DNA of 64,000 nucleotides, from assembly GCA_902476265.1 (NCBI GenBank), contig CABSCP010000024.1:1-64000 (forward strand), in the 5' to 3' direction. The translations under genes were made by a program, and so were the position numbers. The notes below the pieces were generated by a model, which saw only the letters and a program-made list of their open reading frames with translations, was not told where the DNA came from and ran no database searches. This document shows, one piece after another, positions 56,897 to 64,000 of this stretch. The DNA comes from an uncultured Lachnospiraceae bacterium (GTDB taxonomy: Bacteria; Bacillota; Clostridia; Lachnospirales; Lachnospiraceae). The number at the start of each line of letters is the position of its first letter. Positions within the stretch are counted from its first letter, which is position 1.

Positions 56897-58210
56897 ATGT
56901 TTCTGGAGCGGAAGGAAAACGAAGGAAAACGGAATATTTCAGGGGCCGTGGCGGGGTATGATCTGTCACAGGACAGGGCCCAGATCAGCTATTGCCTTCC
57001 CGGTCAGGACAAGCCGGAAACCGTCAGCCAGACCGCCGGAGAGGAAGCGTTTTTGATTCCCGCCGTGCTGGCAAAGCGGGGGGACCGGGACCTTTGGCTC
57101 TATGGGACGCAGGCGTTGGAATGTGCGGAAAAGGGAGAGGCGGTTCTGGTAGAGAACCTGCTTTCCCTGGCGGAAAAGGGGGAGGCGGTGGAAGTGGCCG
57201 GAGAAGAATTTGATCCCGTGGCCCTCCTGTCTCTTTTCCTGAAGAGGACGCTGTCGCTTTTGACACCCATCTTCCCGCCGGATCGGCTGCAGGCGTTGGT
57301 TTTTACGGTGGAAGAGGTGACAAAACCGGTGCTGGAGGCCCTCACCGGTGCGGCGGCCCTGCTGGAGCTGCAGGCGGCGCAGATTTTCATCATCGGCCGG
57401 GCGGAAAGCTTTTTCTACTACAATATCAGTCAGCCCGAGGATCTGTGGCGCAGGGAAGTGCTTCTGTGCGACTTTACAGGCCCCCGTCTGCGCACCTTTT
57501 TATTTTCCGCCAACCGGCACACCATGCCGGTGGCTTCCTTTGTGGAGGAAACGGACCGGGAGAAGGTGGAGCGGATTGTGCGGACAGGGGATGAGGACCA
57601 GGACAGGCGCAGCGGGATGCTTTTGGACAGGTATTTTTCAGAGGCTGCAAAAGAGACGCTCACAGGCAGGACAGTGGACACTATCTATCTGATCGGGGAA
57701 GGGTTTGAAGGAGAATGGTATCAGGAATCGCTGAAAATTCTATGTGAGGGCAGACGGGTTTTCCTGGGGAATAACCTGTACAGCAAGGGCGCCTGTTATG
57801 CCGCCAGGGAACGGCTGTCCCCCGGGGGCGTGTCCCGGGGGTATGCATTCCTGGGAAAGGATATGCTCAAAGCGAACCTGGGAATGCATGTGGCCTATCG
57901 GGGCAGCGATACCTATCTGGCCCTGCTGGATGCGGGGGTCAACTGGTATGATGCTGTGGGAGAACGGGACTTTTTACTGGAAGAGAAGAATACATTTTCC
58001 CTGCGGATCACCCCTTTAAACGGGAAGGAAGTGCGGGAGGTGCTGGTGACGCTGGACGGTCTGCCTGTCCGGCCGGCACGGGCCACGAGGATTCATCTGA
58101 AAGTGGATATGACGGATGTGGATACGGTGCGCATCAGCATGGAAGATCTGGGATTCGGGGAGTTTTTTCCCGCAACCCACCAGTTTTGGGAAGAAAGCGT
58201 CCGGATTTAG
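56897..58210 (+). CDS. DUF5716-like, actin/Hsp70-fold protein
   Basis: A 437-residue protein after AGGATGCGGACAA. The N-terminus AVAGYDLSQDRAQISYCLPG resembles the phosphate-1 loop of actin-like/Hsp70 ATPases. IPAVLAKRGDRDLWLYGTQA follows as in Hsp70-like folds; a phosphate-2-like strand (VDTIYLIGEGFEGEWYQES) is near residue 255. The C-terminal 120 residues (VAYRGSDTYLALLDAGVNWY, onwards) are beta-rich. It fits the DUF5716 family. Function unknown; partner of the large upstream protein by position. Confidence 0.65.
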   Translation: MFLERKENEGKRNISGAVAGYDLSQDRAQISYCLPGQDKPETVSQTAGEEAFLIPAVLAKRGDRDLWLYGTQALECAEKGEAVLVENLLSLAEKGEAVEVAGEEFDPVALLSLFLKRTLSLLTPIFPPDRLQALVFTVEEVTKPVLEALTGAAALLELQAAQIFIIGRAESFFYYNISQPEDLWRREVLLCDFTGPRLRTFLFSANRHTMPVASFVEETDREKVERIVRTGDEDQDRRSGMLLDRYFSEAAKETLTGRTVDTIYLIGEGFEGEWYQESLKILCEGRRVFLGNNLYSKGACYAARERLSPGGVSRGYAFLGKDMLKANLGMHVAYRGSDTYLALLDAGVNWYDAVGERDFLLEEKNTFSLRITPLNGKEVREVLVTLDGLPVRPARATRIHLKVDMTDVDTVRISMEDLGFGEFFPATHQFWEESVRI

Positions 58211-58237
58211 AAAAAGGCGGGAAAGGAAAAGAACGGT

Positions 58238-59071
58238 ATGGGACGTGTATATCTGTGTCTGGGCAAAAATGCGGAAGTGCCCTATTATTTTGAGCGGGCG
58301 AGGATCCATGTCTGGAATGTGGAAGAGTTGTGTTATTTCATACGGGAGAACGCCTGGCTTTTGGAACCGGCCCTCTTGGGGAAAGAACTGGCGGCCTGGG
58401 TGGGGCAGCAGTGCGGCCTGGAGCAGCTGGCCCAGATGCTGCTGGTGGTGATGAAGGAAGAAAACCCGGTGGTCCGTTTTGCGGAGACGCTTTTTTCCTA
58501 TACCGGTTATTGCTCGGCAGAAGAGGCGGGACAGGTGGAAAAGATCCTGAAACTCAACGAGAGTGGGGGCAGTCTGGAACGTTCCAAAGCCAGAGGGGAT
58601 TATTTCCTGGAGAACGGGAAGTATGTGCTGGCACTCCGGGAATATGAAGAACTGCTTCAGGGGTTAAAAGGGATGGAACCTATTTTTCTGGGGAAAATTT
58701 ATCACAACCGGGGGGTAGCCCAGGCGGGACTTTTCCTGTTTGAAAAAGCGGCCCTGTCCTTTGAACAGGCATGGAAGCTGACCAAAAGCAAGGAGTCGGC
58801 GCTGCAGTTTCTGGCGGCAAAAAGGATGGGGATGAGCGAACAGGAATATGTGGATTTTCTGGCGGGATATCCTGATTTCTACCGGGCCTCTCTGGCATTG
58901 GAAGAACAGATGCAGGCCTGCGAAGCGGGCTGGCGGAAATCGGAGGACGCGGCGTTTATCCTGCATGCGACGGAAGCCCAAAAAGACGGGGCCGGGGATC
59001 TTTGCCGCAGAATGGTGGAAGAGAGAGTGAGGCCGCTGCAGGATGCTTACAGAAGCTATGTGGTGCACTAG
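58238..59071 (+). CDS. Helical repeat protein, third gene of the DUF5717/DUF5716-like set
   Basis: A 277-residue cytosolic protein after GGGAAAGGAAAAGAACGGT. The N-terminal 110 residues (MGRVYLCLGKNAEVPYYFER, HVWNVEELCYFIRENAWLLE) form a helical domain. TPR-like repeats follow (ARGDYFLENGKYVLALREYE, then YHNRGVAQAGLFLFEKAALS). It is 27 bases after the DUF5716-like gene and belongs to the same operon. TPR repeats suggest a protein-binding scaffold. Function unknown. Confidence 0.65.
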   Translation: MGRVYLCLGKNAEVPYYFERARIHVWNVEELCYFIRENAWLLEPALLGKELAAWVGQQCGLEQLAQMLLVVMKEENPVVRFAETLFSYTGYCSAEEAGQVEKILKLNESGGSLERSKARGDYFLENGKYVLALREYEELLQGLKGMEPIFLGKIYHNRGVAQAGLFLFEKAALSFEQAWKLTKSKESALQFLAAKRMGMSEQEYVDFLAGYPDFYRASLALEEQMQACEAGWRKSEDAAFILHATEAQKDGAGDLCRRMVEERVRPLQDAYRSYVVH

Positions 59072-59095
59072 AGAATACGCCGTAAAGGGGAAAAG

Positions 59096-59295
59096 ATGCG
59101 GGTACTTGTGAGCGCCTGTCTGCTGGGGCGCAATTGTAAATATAACGGCGGAAACAATTACAGAGTCCCGCCTGTAGCGTGAAGCAGGTGTACGACGGCA
59201 CCTTTTCAGGGAGATTGATTCCCGGGCAGGGCATGCCGGCAGCAGCCCTGAAGGAGAAGAAAATCCCCCTGATGGATGTAGAAGATCTGCCCTAA
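59096..59295 (+). pseudogene. Remnant of a DUF523 gene (internal deletion and frameshift)
   Basis: The N-terminal frame from ATG 59096 reads MRVLVSACLLGRNCKYNGGN, then NYR, and stops at 59182. From about 59164 a different frame reads SPACSVKQVYDGTFSGRLIP, then PAAALKEKKIPLMDVEDLP to a stop at 59293-59295. Both pieces are the start and end of a DUF523 protein. The middle (roughly 55-80 residues, with the PEVLGG-type core) is missing. No ribosome-binding site of note; the gene is dead. Confidence 0.85.
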
Positions 59296-59308
59296 AGCTT
59301 TGGCAGCG

Positions 59309-60124
59309 TCAGATCTTATGATAGGTGGGCACCCGTTTCTCAAAGGTGCAGTAATAGGTGAAGCCGCATGCTTTGAGCACTTCCGCGGCCCGGTCAAAAT
59401 GGCGTCCCATATCCGCCGGCCTGTGGGCATCCGAACCGATGGTGATGATTTCCCCGCCCTTTTGCCGATAGGCCTTCAGAAAATCCGTGCAGGGATGCTG
59501 CTCCTTTAAGCCCTTGTCCAGCCCGCCGGTATTGATTTCAATCCCTTTGCCGTTGTAGAGCAGGATGTCGATGATCTTTTCAAAAATATCCGCGTATTTA
59601 AAATAGGAATAATCCTGATCCTTTGACCGGCTGTAGCGGATCACATAGTCCAGATGTCCGTAGACGTCAAAGTTTGTAAAGGAACGGATGGACGCCAGGA
59701 TTTCCTCAAAATAAGCGCGATAGCCCTCTTCATCCGTAATCCCTTCGTAATAATCCGGATAACCGGGGTCTTTGTGGTTCACAATATGGGTGGAGGCGAT
59801 GACAAAATCGAAATCATGGGATTTGATATAGCGCGCGTTCTCCCTGGAAATGTGGGGCTGCATGCCCAGCTCGATCCCGAAATTCACCTTGATTTTATCT
59901 TCATACTTTTCCCGGTATTTGATGAGGTCAAACAGATAGGAATCCGTGTTGACTTCAAACATTCCGGCGGGCACATCCTCCCGGACGGGAAAATCCAGAT
60001 CCATGTGCTCCGTAAAACACATTTCCGTGTAACCCAGTTCGATGGCCCGCAGGATCATGTCCTCCATGGGCGCCTGGGAATCTCCCGAAAAATGGGAGTG
60101 CAGATGATAATCAGCTCTGATCGG
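59309..60124 (-). CDS. PHP-domain histidinol-phosphatase (HisJ/HisK family)
   Basis: A 271-residue metal phosphatase; the start at 60124 follows GCGAAGGAGAACAATT-like sequence (AAGGAGAACAATT). PHP motifs: RADYHLHSHFSGDSQAPMED, MCFTEHMDLDFP, FDFVIASTHIV and ITIGSDAHRPADMG. The family hydrolyses histidinol phosphate in histidine synthesis. No other his gene is close, so the substrate is inferred from family only. Confidence 0.9.
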   Translation of the reverse strand, partial: PIRADYHLHSHFSGDSQAPMEDMILRAIELGYTEMCFTEHMDLDFPVREDVPAGMFEVNTDSYLFDLIKYREKYEDKIKVNFGIELGMQPHISRENARYIKSHDFDFVIASTHIVNHKDPGYPDYYEGITDEEGYRAYFEEILASIRSFTNFDVYGHLDYVIRYSRSKDQDYSYFKYADIFEKIIDILLYNGKGIEINTGGLDKGLKEQHPCTDFLKAYRQKGGEIITIGSDAHRPADMGRHFDRAAEVLKACGFTYYCTFEKRVPTYHKI

Positions 60125-60263
60125 CATAATTGTTCTCCTTGTAAAAAATAGTGATAGGCGTACTTTTACCGCCGTCAGAGGGTAGTATATCATAAAAAAA
60201 TGCGCTTATATATAAAGAATCTCTAAAATCAGCGGATATCCCAAATTATTTTGATTTTACATC

Positions 60264-60292
60264 TTGATATTTTGGGATAAATTAGGTAGAAT
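60264..60292 (+). promoter_or_regulatory. Probable promoter of gap
   Basis: -35 TTGATA (60264-60269), 17-base spacer, -10 TAGAAT (60287-60292), about 90 bases before the gap start, leaving an untranslated leader. Confidence 0.6.
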
Positions 60293-60383
60293 AATTGTGC
60301 TGATAAAATTTTGTCAAGCACTCTGCCCTTTCACAGGACAGGCTGGCAGAAGAATATAAAAACATTTTTAGGAGGAAACTAAA

Positions 60384-61403
60384 ATGGCAGTAAAAGTAGC
60401 AATCAATGGTTTTGGCCGTATTGGTCGTCTGGCATTCAGACAGATGTTCGGAGCAGAAGGATTTGAAATCGTTGCAATCAACGACTTAACATCCCCTACA
60501 ATGCTGGCTCACTTACTGAAATATGATTCCACACAGGGCAGATACGCTCTGGCTGACAAGGTAGTTGCAGGCGAAGATTCCATCACAGTTGATGGCAAAG
60601 AAATCAAAATCTACGCAAAAGCTAACGCAGCTGAACTTCCTTGGGGCGAAATCGGTGTTGATGTAGTTCTGGAGTGCACAGGCTTCTACACTTCCAAAGC
60701 AAAAGCACAGGCTCATATCGATGCAGGCGCTAAGCACGTTATCATTTCCGCTCCTGCAGGCAACGATCTGCCTACTATCGTTTACAACGTTAACCATGAA
60801 GCGCTGACCAACGAAGATACCATCATCTCCGCTGCTTCCTGCACAACAAACTGCCTGGCTCCTATGGCGAAAGCATTAAACGATGCATTCCCGATCCAGT
60901 CCGGTATCATGTGCACAATCCACGCTTACACAGGCGACCAGATGACTCTGGACGGCCCTCAGAGAAAAGGCGATCTGAGAAGATCCCGCGCAGCTGCTGT
61001 GAATATCGTTCCTAACAGCACAGGTGCAGCGAAGGCAATCGGCCTGGTTATCCCTGAATTAAACGGCAAGCTGATCGGTTCCGCTCAGCGTGTACCTACC
61101 CCTACAGGTTCCACAACAATCCTGACAGCTGTAGTGAAGGGCGCTCCTACAAAAGAAGCGATCAACGAAGCGATGAAAGCTGCTTCCAACGAATCCTTCG
61201 GCTATAACACAGACGAAATCGTGTCCAGCGATATCATTGGCATGAGATATGGTTCTCTGTTCGATGCTACCCAGACAATGGTTCTGCCCATCAGCGAAGA
61301 TCTTGCTGAAGTACAGGTTGTTTCCTGGTACGACAACGAGAACTCCTACACAAGCCAGATGGTTCGTACAATCAAGCACTTCGGCAAACTGCTGAACGCT
61401 TAA
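60384..61403 (+). CDS. gap: Glyceraldehyde-3-phosphate dehydrogenase
   Basis: A 339-residue glycolytic enzyme oxidising glyceraldehyde 3-phosphate. NAD loop AINGFGRIGRLAFRQM, active-site Cys in SAASCTTNCLAPMAK, catalytic His in MCTIHAYTGDQ, and the C-terminal SWYDNENSYTSQMVRTIKH. Strong TTAGGAGGAAACTAAA site and frequent-codon composition suggest very high expression. First gene of gap-pgk-tpiA. Confidence 0.97.
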   Translation: MAVKVAINGFGRIGRLAFRQMFGAEGFEIVAINDLTSPTMLAHLLKYDSTQGRYALADKVVAGEDSITVDGKEIKIYAKANAAELPWGEIGVDVVLECTGFYTSKAKAQAHIDAGAKHVIISAPAGNDLPTIVYNVNHEALTNEDTIISAASCTTNCLAPMAKALNDAFPIQSGIMCTIHAYTGDQMTLDGPQRKGDLRRSRAAAVNIVPNSTGAAKAIGLVIPELNGKLIGSAQRVPTPTGSTTILTAVVKGAPTKEAINEAMKAASNESFGYNTDEIVSSDIIGMRYGSLFDATQTMVLPISEDLAEVQVVSWYDNENSYTSQMVRTIKHFGKLLNA

Positions 61404-61486
61404 TCTGTGCCAACAGACAGAGGGGAAGGGTGTGCGGCCTCAGGCTGCATCGTCCATAAACCAAACTGACATAGGCTCATTAAGGG

Positions 61487-61517
61487 TCCGGTCTGATGAG
61501 GACCGGACCTCTTTTTA
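61487..61517 (+). terminator. Intrinsic terminator after gap
   Basis: GGTCCGGTC and GACCGGACC pair around TGATGAG and are followed by TCTTTTT. It should allow gap to be expressed apart from pgk. Confidence 0.88.
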
Positions 61518-61552
61518 TACGATAGGAAACTTCGTTTCCTATCGTATAAAAA
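61512..61552. repeat. Perfect 19-bp palindromic repeat between gap and pgk
   Basis: TTTTTATACGATAGGAAAC (61512-61530) and its exact complement (61534-61552) flank a TTC loop. It overlaps the T-run of the gap terminator and looks like a small palindromic repeat element inserted there. Confidence 0.85.
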
Positions 61553-61622
61553 ACACGCTCCGCTGTAGAGGCGCACTTGCGCGAAAGGTAGATATTGCCT
61601 GTCGGCAATCGCGCTCGGCGCG

Positions 61623-61650
61623 AGTGTGCGCTAAAACGCGCACACTTTTT
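61623..61650 (+). terminator. Second hairpin with T-run before pgk
   Basis: AGTGTGCGC (61623-61631) pairs with GCGCACACT (61638-61646), followed by more T. It ends 28 bases before pgk. The GC-rich stretch before it (61553-61622) contains further short inverted repeats such as TTGCCTGTCGGCAA. I see no clear promoter between this hairpin and pgk. Confidence 0.65.
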
Positions 61651-61677
61651 CATTATGAATTCAAGGAGGTTCCTATC

Positions 61678-62904
61678 ATGGGATTAAATAAGAAATCCGT
61701 TGATGATATCAACGTAAAAGGCAAAAGAGTCCTTGTAAGATGTGACTTCAACGTTCCGTTAAAGGACGGCGCTATCACAGATGAAACCCGTATTGTGGCT
61801 GCACTGCCCACCATCACAAAGCTGATCAATGACGGCGGCAGAGTAATTCTGTGCTCTCATCTGGGCAAAGTGAAAAACGGCCCCAACGAAGGCGAATCCC
61901 TGGCTCCCGTAGCAGCAAGACTGTCCGAGAAACTGGGCAGGGAAGTGAACTTCGTATCCGATTACAATGTAACCGGCGAAGCAGCTACCGCAGCAGTTGC
62001 GGCGATGAAGGACGGCGATGTTGTCCTGTTACAGAATACCCGTTTCCGCGGCGCGGAAGAGACAAAGAACGGCGAAGAATTCAGCAAAGAACTGGCTGAT
62101 CTGGCTGACGTATATGTATGCGACGCTTTCGGTTCTTCCCACAGAGCGCATGCTTCCGTAGCAGGCGTTACCAAATTCATCTCCGCTAAGGGCGGCGAGA
62201 ATGTGGTTGGTTACCTGATGCAGAAGGAAATCAACTTCCTGGGCAATGCGGTGGAAGATCCGGTGAGACCTTTCGTAGCGATCCTGGGCGGCGCGAAAGT
62301 TGCGGATAAGTTAAACGTTATTTCCAACCTGCTTGACAAATGCGATACCCTGATCATCGGCGGCGGCATGGCCTTCACCTTCTTAAAGGCAAAGGGCATG
62401 GAAGTTGGCGCTTCCTTAGTGGATGATACCAAACTGGATTACTGCAGAGAAATGATCGAAAAGGCAGAGAAGCTTGGCAAGAACCTGCTTCTTCCTGTTG
62501 ATACCATTGTAGCATCTGCATTCCCCAACCCCATCGATGCAGAAATCGAAGTGGAAAATGTTGACGTTACAGCAATGCCCGCTGATAAGATGGGCCTGGA
62601 TATCGGCGAAAAGACAGCTGCTCTTTACGCGGATGCTGTTAAGACAGCCAAGACCGTTGTATGGAACGGACCTATGGGCGTATTCGAGAATCCCGTTCTT
62701 GCGAAAGGCACTATCGCTGTGGCGAAAGCGTTGGCAGAAACAGATGCAACCACCATTATCGGCGGCGGCGATTCCGCAGCTGCAGTAAACCAGCTGGGCT
62801 TTGCGGACAAGATGAGCCACATCTCCACCGGCGGCGGTGCTTCTCTGGAATTCCTGGAAGGCAAAGAGCTTCCCGGCGTTGCGGCGGCAGATGACAAAGA
62901 CTGA
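61678..62904 (+). CDS. pgk: Phosphoglycerate kinase
   Basis: A 408-residue glycolytic kinase. ATG 61678 follows TCAAGGAGGTTCCTATC. Substrate loop VLVRCDFNVPLKDG, hinge IGGGMAFTFLKAKG, nucleotide site VVWNGPMGVFENP and GGGDSAAAVNQLG are intact. The upstream open frame to 61432 is not coding. Confidence 0.97.
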   Translation: MGLNKKSVDDINVKGKRVLVRCDFNVPLKDGAITDETRIVAALPTITKLINDGGRVILCSHLGKVKNGPNEGESLAPVAARLSEKLGREVNFVSDYNVTGEAATAAVAAMKDGDVVLLQNTRFRGAEETKNGEEFSKELADLADVYVCDAFGSSHRAHASVAGVTKFISAKGGENVVGYLMQKEINFLGNAVEDPVRPFVAILGGAKVADKLNVISNLLDKCDTLIIGGGMAFTFLKAKGMEVGASLVDDTKLDYCREMIEKAEKLGKNLLLPVDTIVASAFPNPIDAEIEVENVDVTAMPADKMGLDIGEKTAALYADAVKTAKTVVWNGPMGVFENPVLAKGTIAVAKALAETDATTIIGGGDSAAAVNQLGFADKMSHISTGGGASLEFLEGKELPGVAAADDKD

Positions 62905-62933
62905 ATTTTAGATAAATAAAGGAGAACAATCCC

Positions 62934-63683
62934 ATGGCAAGAAGAAAAATCGTAGCCGGCAACTGGAAGATGAACATGACTCCCAGCCAGGCTGTTGAAC
63001 TGTGCAATACCTTAAAAGATCTGGTAAAGTCCGATGATGTGGACGTTGTTTACTGCGTACCCGCAATCGACATCGTTCCTGTAGTAGAAGCTGTAAAAGG
63101 CACAAACGTTGAAGTCGGCGCAGAAAACATGTATTTTGAAGCAAAAGGCGCATACACAGGCGAAATTTCCGCTGAGATGCTGCTGGATGCAGGCGTAAAA
63201 TATGTGATCATCGGCCACTCCGAGAGACGTGACTATTTTAAGGAAGATGACTGCCTGCTCAACAAGAAAGTGAAAAAGGCTCTGGAAGCAGGCCTTGTTC
63301 CGATCCTTTGCTGCGGCGAAACACTGGAGCAGAGAGAAATGGGCGTTACCATGGACTGGATCAGACTGCAGATCAAATCCGATCTGGCAGGTGTTACCGC
63401 TGATCAGGTAAAAGGCATTGTCATCGCTTACGAGCCTATCTGGGCAATCGGCACAGGCAAGACAGCTACCACAGAACAGGCAGAAGAAGTCTGCAAAGGT
63501 ATCCGCGACTGCATCGCTGAAATGTATGACACCGATACCGCAGAAGCAGTCCGTATTCAGTACGGCGGTTCCGTAAATGCTGCAAATGCGGCAGAACTGT
63601 TCGCACAGCCCGACATTGACGGCGGCCTGGTAGGCGGCGCTTCCCTGAAAGCTGATTTCGGAAAGATCGTCAACTACAAATAA
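62934..63683 (+). CDS. tpiA: Triose-phosphate isomerase
   Basis: A 249-residue TIM-barrel isomerase. Lys in VAGNWKMNMTPSQ, His in VIIGHSERRDYF, catalytic Glu in IAYEPIWAIGTGKTAT, and the phosphate loop IQYGGSVNAANA. AAAGGAGAACAATCCC precedes the ATG; it is 29 bases after pgk and cotranscribed with it. Confidence 0.97.
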   Translation: MARRKIVAGNWKMNMTPSQAVELCNTLKDLVKSDDVDVVYCVPAIDIVPVVEAVKGTNVEVGAENMYFEAKGAYTGEISAEMLLDAGVKYVIIGHSERRDYFKEDDCLLNKKVKKALEAGLVPILCCGETLEQREMGVTMDWIRLQIKSDLAGVTADQVKGIVIAYEPIWAIGTGKTATTEQAEEVCKGIRDCIAEMYDTDTAEAVRIQYGGSVNAANAAELFAQPDIDGGLVGGASLKADFGKIVNYK

Positions 63684-63713
63684 GTAAAATTGTGATCCAT
63701 TAGAATGAAAAAT

Positions 63714-63755
63714 CCCACAATCCCGGTTCCGGCCGGGAGGGTGGGATTTTTTTGG
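63714..63755 (+). terminator. Intrinsic terminator after tpiA
   Basis: AATCCCAC and GTGGGATT pair around a GGCCGGGA-type inner stem, followed by seven T. It ends the pgk-tpiA transcript. Confidence 0.9.
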
Positions 63756-63883
63756 TAACAGCGGATGCTCCATTTGTCAAGGAACGCTAAGAAACGTTCA
63801 GAAAGTAAAAAATGACTGGCGTTTTGTGCGGGTTTGCAGTATACTATAGCAATGCGACGAACGAAAAGAGAGGGAGAATAGAA

Positions 63884-64000
63884 ATGCCGGATATTATCAA
63901 AAAATATAAGAAAGTCTGGGATACAGGGGTATTGCTTTCCACCCTGATCATTGCCACCGCTTTCGGATATTTTTTTCAGGCTGTTGGTTTTTCCGAGACG
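63884..64000 (+). CDS. N-terminus of a membrane protein (partial; possibly DUF4118 sensor kinase)
   Basis: The first 39 residues after AGAGGGAGAATAGAA; the rest is outside. A basic start (MPDIIKKYKKVWDT) leads to a hydrophobic segment (LLSTLIIATAFGYFFQAVGF). The end (FFQAVGFSET) is like DUF4118 domains of KdpD-type sensor kinases, but the piece is too short to be sure. The region before it (63760-63880) holds a TATACT-type -10. Confidence 0.4.
   Translation, partial: MPDIIKKYKKVWDTGVLLSTLIIATAFGYFFQAVGFSET

Noticed and set aside
61432..61677. N-terminal extension of pgk
   Set aside because: The frame is open only by chance through hairpins; the strong site and family start are at 61678.
1..64000. 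CRISPR arrays, complete insertion sequences and rRNA genes
   Set aside because: No repeat-spacer pattern, transposase frame or rRNA-like sequence was found.

Overview
The window is chromosome from a Gram-positive anaerobe of the Clostridia, most likely a Lachnospiraceae member. The evidence is strong AGGAGG ribosome-binding sites, a Trp T-box leader, a CIRCE element, a DUF4358/MBOAT/DHHW cluster, and a DUF5717/DUF5716-type pair. Family names come from reading the translations; no database search was possible.

Positions 1 to about 26180 are the right-hand part of a siphovirus-type prophage. The left end is outside the window. From left to right it holds the end of the early region, a tyrosine recombinase (774-1805), a late-regulator-like protein, terminase, portal, head genes, connector and tail genes, a tail chaperone read by a +1/-2 frameshift, tape measure, tail hub and two collagen-like fibres. 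Then come XkdX, holin, a DNA methyltransferase and a GH25 endolysin. A lysogeny/accessory region follows, with minus-strand small genes facing an XRE regulator. The prophage ends in the 3' half of a tRNA-Gly(GCC) gene (26135-26179), which is the attachment scar.

The most striking element is a shufflon-like tail-fibre switch. The second fibre gene contains a 13-bp core, TTAAATGGCAAAA, that encodes Leu-Asn-Gly-Lys. The same core occurs four times in alternating orientation (18839, 19349, 25431, 25981). Each copy opens, in the same frame, into a different 84-98 residue C-terminus. Two cassettes sit tail-to-tail at the fibre locus, with stop codons one base apart. Two more sit tail-to-tail 6 kb away beside the attachment site, without promoter or start and behind a terminator. 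Inversions among the four sites could display any of four receptor-binding tips. The cassette pointing backwards at 19095-19361 has no start codon and would be missed by ordinary gene calling.

Positions 26181-64000 are ordinary chromosome. In order: a surface O-acyltransferase cluster; an MBL-fold nuclease; thyA-folA-mmcQ-lepB; a flavodoxin-like reductase; a T-box-controlled trpDCFBA operon without trpE or trpG; ilvE; an alpha/beta hydrolase; a GH38 alpha-mannosidase; a DUF3990/DUF3791-like toxin-antitoxin-type pair; an FAD oxidoreductase; a PrsA-like foldase; CIRCE-controlled htpG; a SpoIID-like protein behind a long leader hairpin; a GntR/ABC operon with a palindromic operator over its promoter; an uncharacterised three-gene set (1186, 437 and 277 residues); a decayed DUF523 gene; a PHP phosphatase; and the glycolytic cluster gap-pgk-tpiA. 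The window ends inside a membrane protein gene.
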